Shown: positions 63,922 through 64,000 of the stretch, in pieces
Position numbering within the stretch: position 1 is the first letter of the stretch
Layout of the letters: each line of letters begins with the position of its first letter
From: Actinoplanes sp. TFC3
GTDB lineage: Bacteria; Actinomycetota; Actinomycetes; Mycobacteriales; Micromonosporaceae
Assembly (NCBI RefSeq): GCF_001553785.1
Contig: NZ_LOJP01000001.1
Span: forward strand, 4,513,000-4,576,999
Direction of reading: 5' to 3'
DNA: 64,000 nt
Program-made: the position numbers and the translations under genes
The notes under the pieces: model-generated
What the model saw: the letters and a program-made list of their open reading frames with translations, nothing else
The model's database searches: none
Told to the model about the DNA's origin: nothing

Positions 63922-64000
63922 CAGCTGTCAGCGAAACCATCACCAGCACCCCCGTCACACCAACATCCCTTACGGGACGTGGTTGGTGGGGGTGGGTGGG

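Overview
This 64 kb window comes from a high-GC actinobacterial chromosome. It is most like Actinoplanes or a related Micromonosporaceae genus. That placement is inferred from codon use, many GTG and TTG starts, ATGA/GTGA stop-start overlaps, family content, and a core gene order that matches the tlyA-nadK-recN-steA-mctB-pyrG-NUDIX-xerD-parA-scpA-scpB block of other actinobacteria. No marker gene settles the genus. The right end holds a 5S rRNA gene on the minus strand with its terminator, so an rRNA operon lies just outside the window.

The conserved backbone runs on the minus strand, so read it right to left. From 63.5 to 44.0 kb it encodes an RGG-repeat/TPR protein, a HAD-IIA phosphatase, a phasin-like protein, a small Pro-rich protein, TlyA, NAD kinase, RecN, SteA, an MctB-type protein, an MraY-like transferase, a MurJ-like flippase, a glycosyltransferase, a large membrane protein, CTP synthase and a NUDIX hydrolase. 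The backbone resumes at 21.8-18.1 kb with alanine dehydrogenase, XerD, ParA and a site-2-protease-like protein lacking HExxH, and again at 1.6-0 kb with ScpA and the start of ScpB. These genes serve chromosome segregation, DNA repair, envelope assembly and nucleotide supply.

Two accessory stretches interrupt it. The first (1.6-18.1 kb) has an ECF sigma/membrane-protein pair, a large membrane protein, a two-component system coupled to two membrane proteins, a TetX-like monooxygenase with its TetR repressor and twin palindromic operators flanked by decayed genes, and an ECF42-type sigma/DGPF/NTF2 module sharing a symmetric bidirectional promoter. It ends with an AraC/DJ-1 regulator, a saccharopine-dehydrogenase-like protein, a DUF1877 protein and an isochorismatase-like hydrolase.

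The second (21.9-44.0 kb) has MarR, TetR and HxlR-remnant regulators with an MFS exporter, then a 7 kb Rhs polymorphic-toxin gene. The toxin gene has a secretion signal, a beta-helix region, a DUF6531 region, YD repeats and a CdiA-CT-like nuclease tip. It is split by one frameshift and followed by AT-richer DNA with no recognisable immunity gene. After it come a rifampicin-monooxygenase-like gene with a candidate rifamycin-associated element, a secreted CAP protein, an alpha-dioxygenase/haem-peroxidase-like enzyme, a VOC protein with a frameshifted AraC regulator, a diguanylate cyclase and a MATE exporter.

The features most worth follow-up are the beta-helix/Rhs toxin, the bidirectional ECF42 promoter, the rox operator and the RGG-repeat TPR protein.
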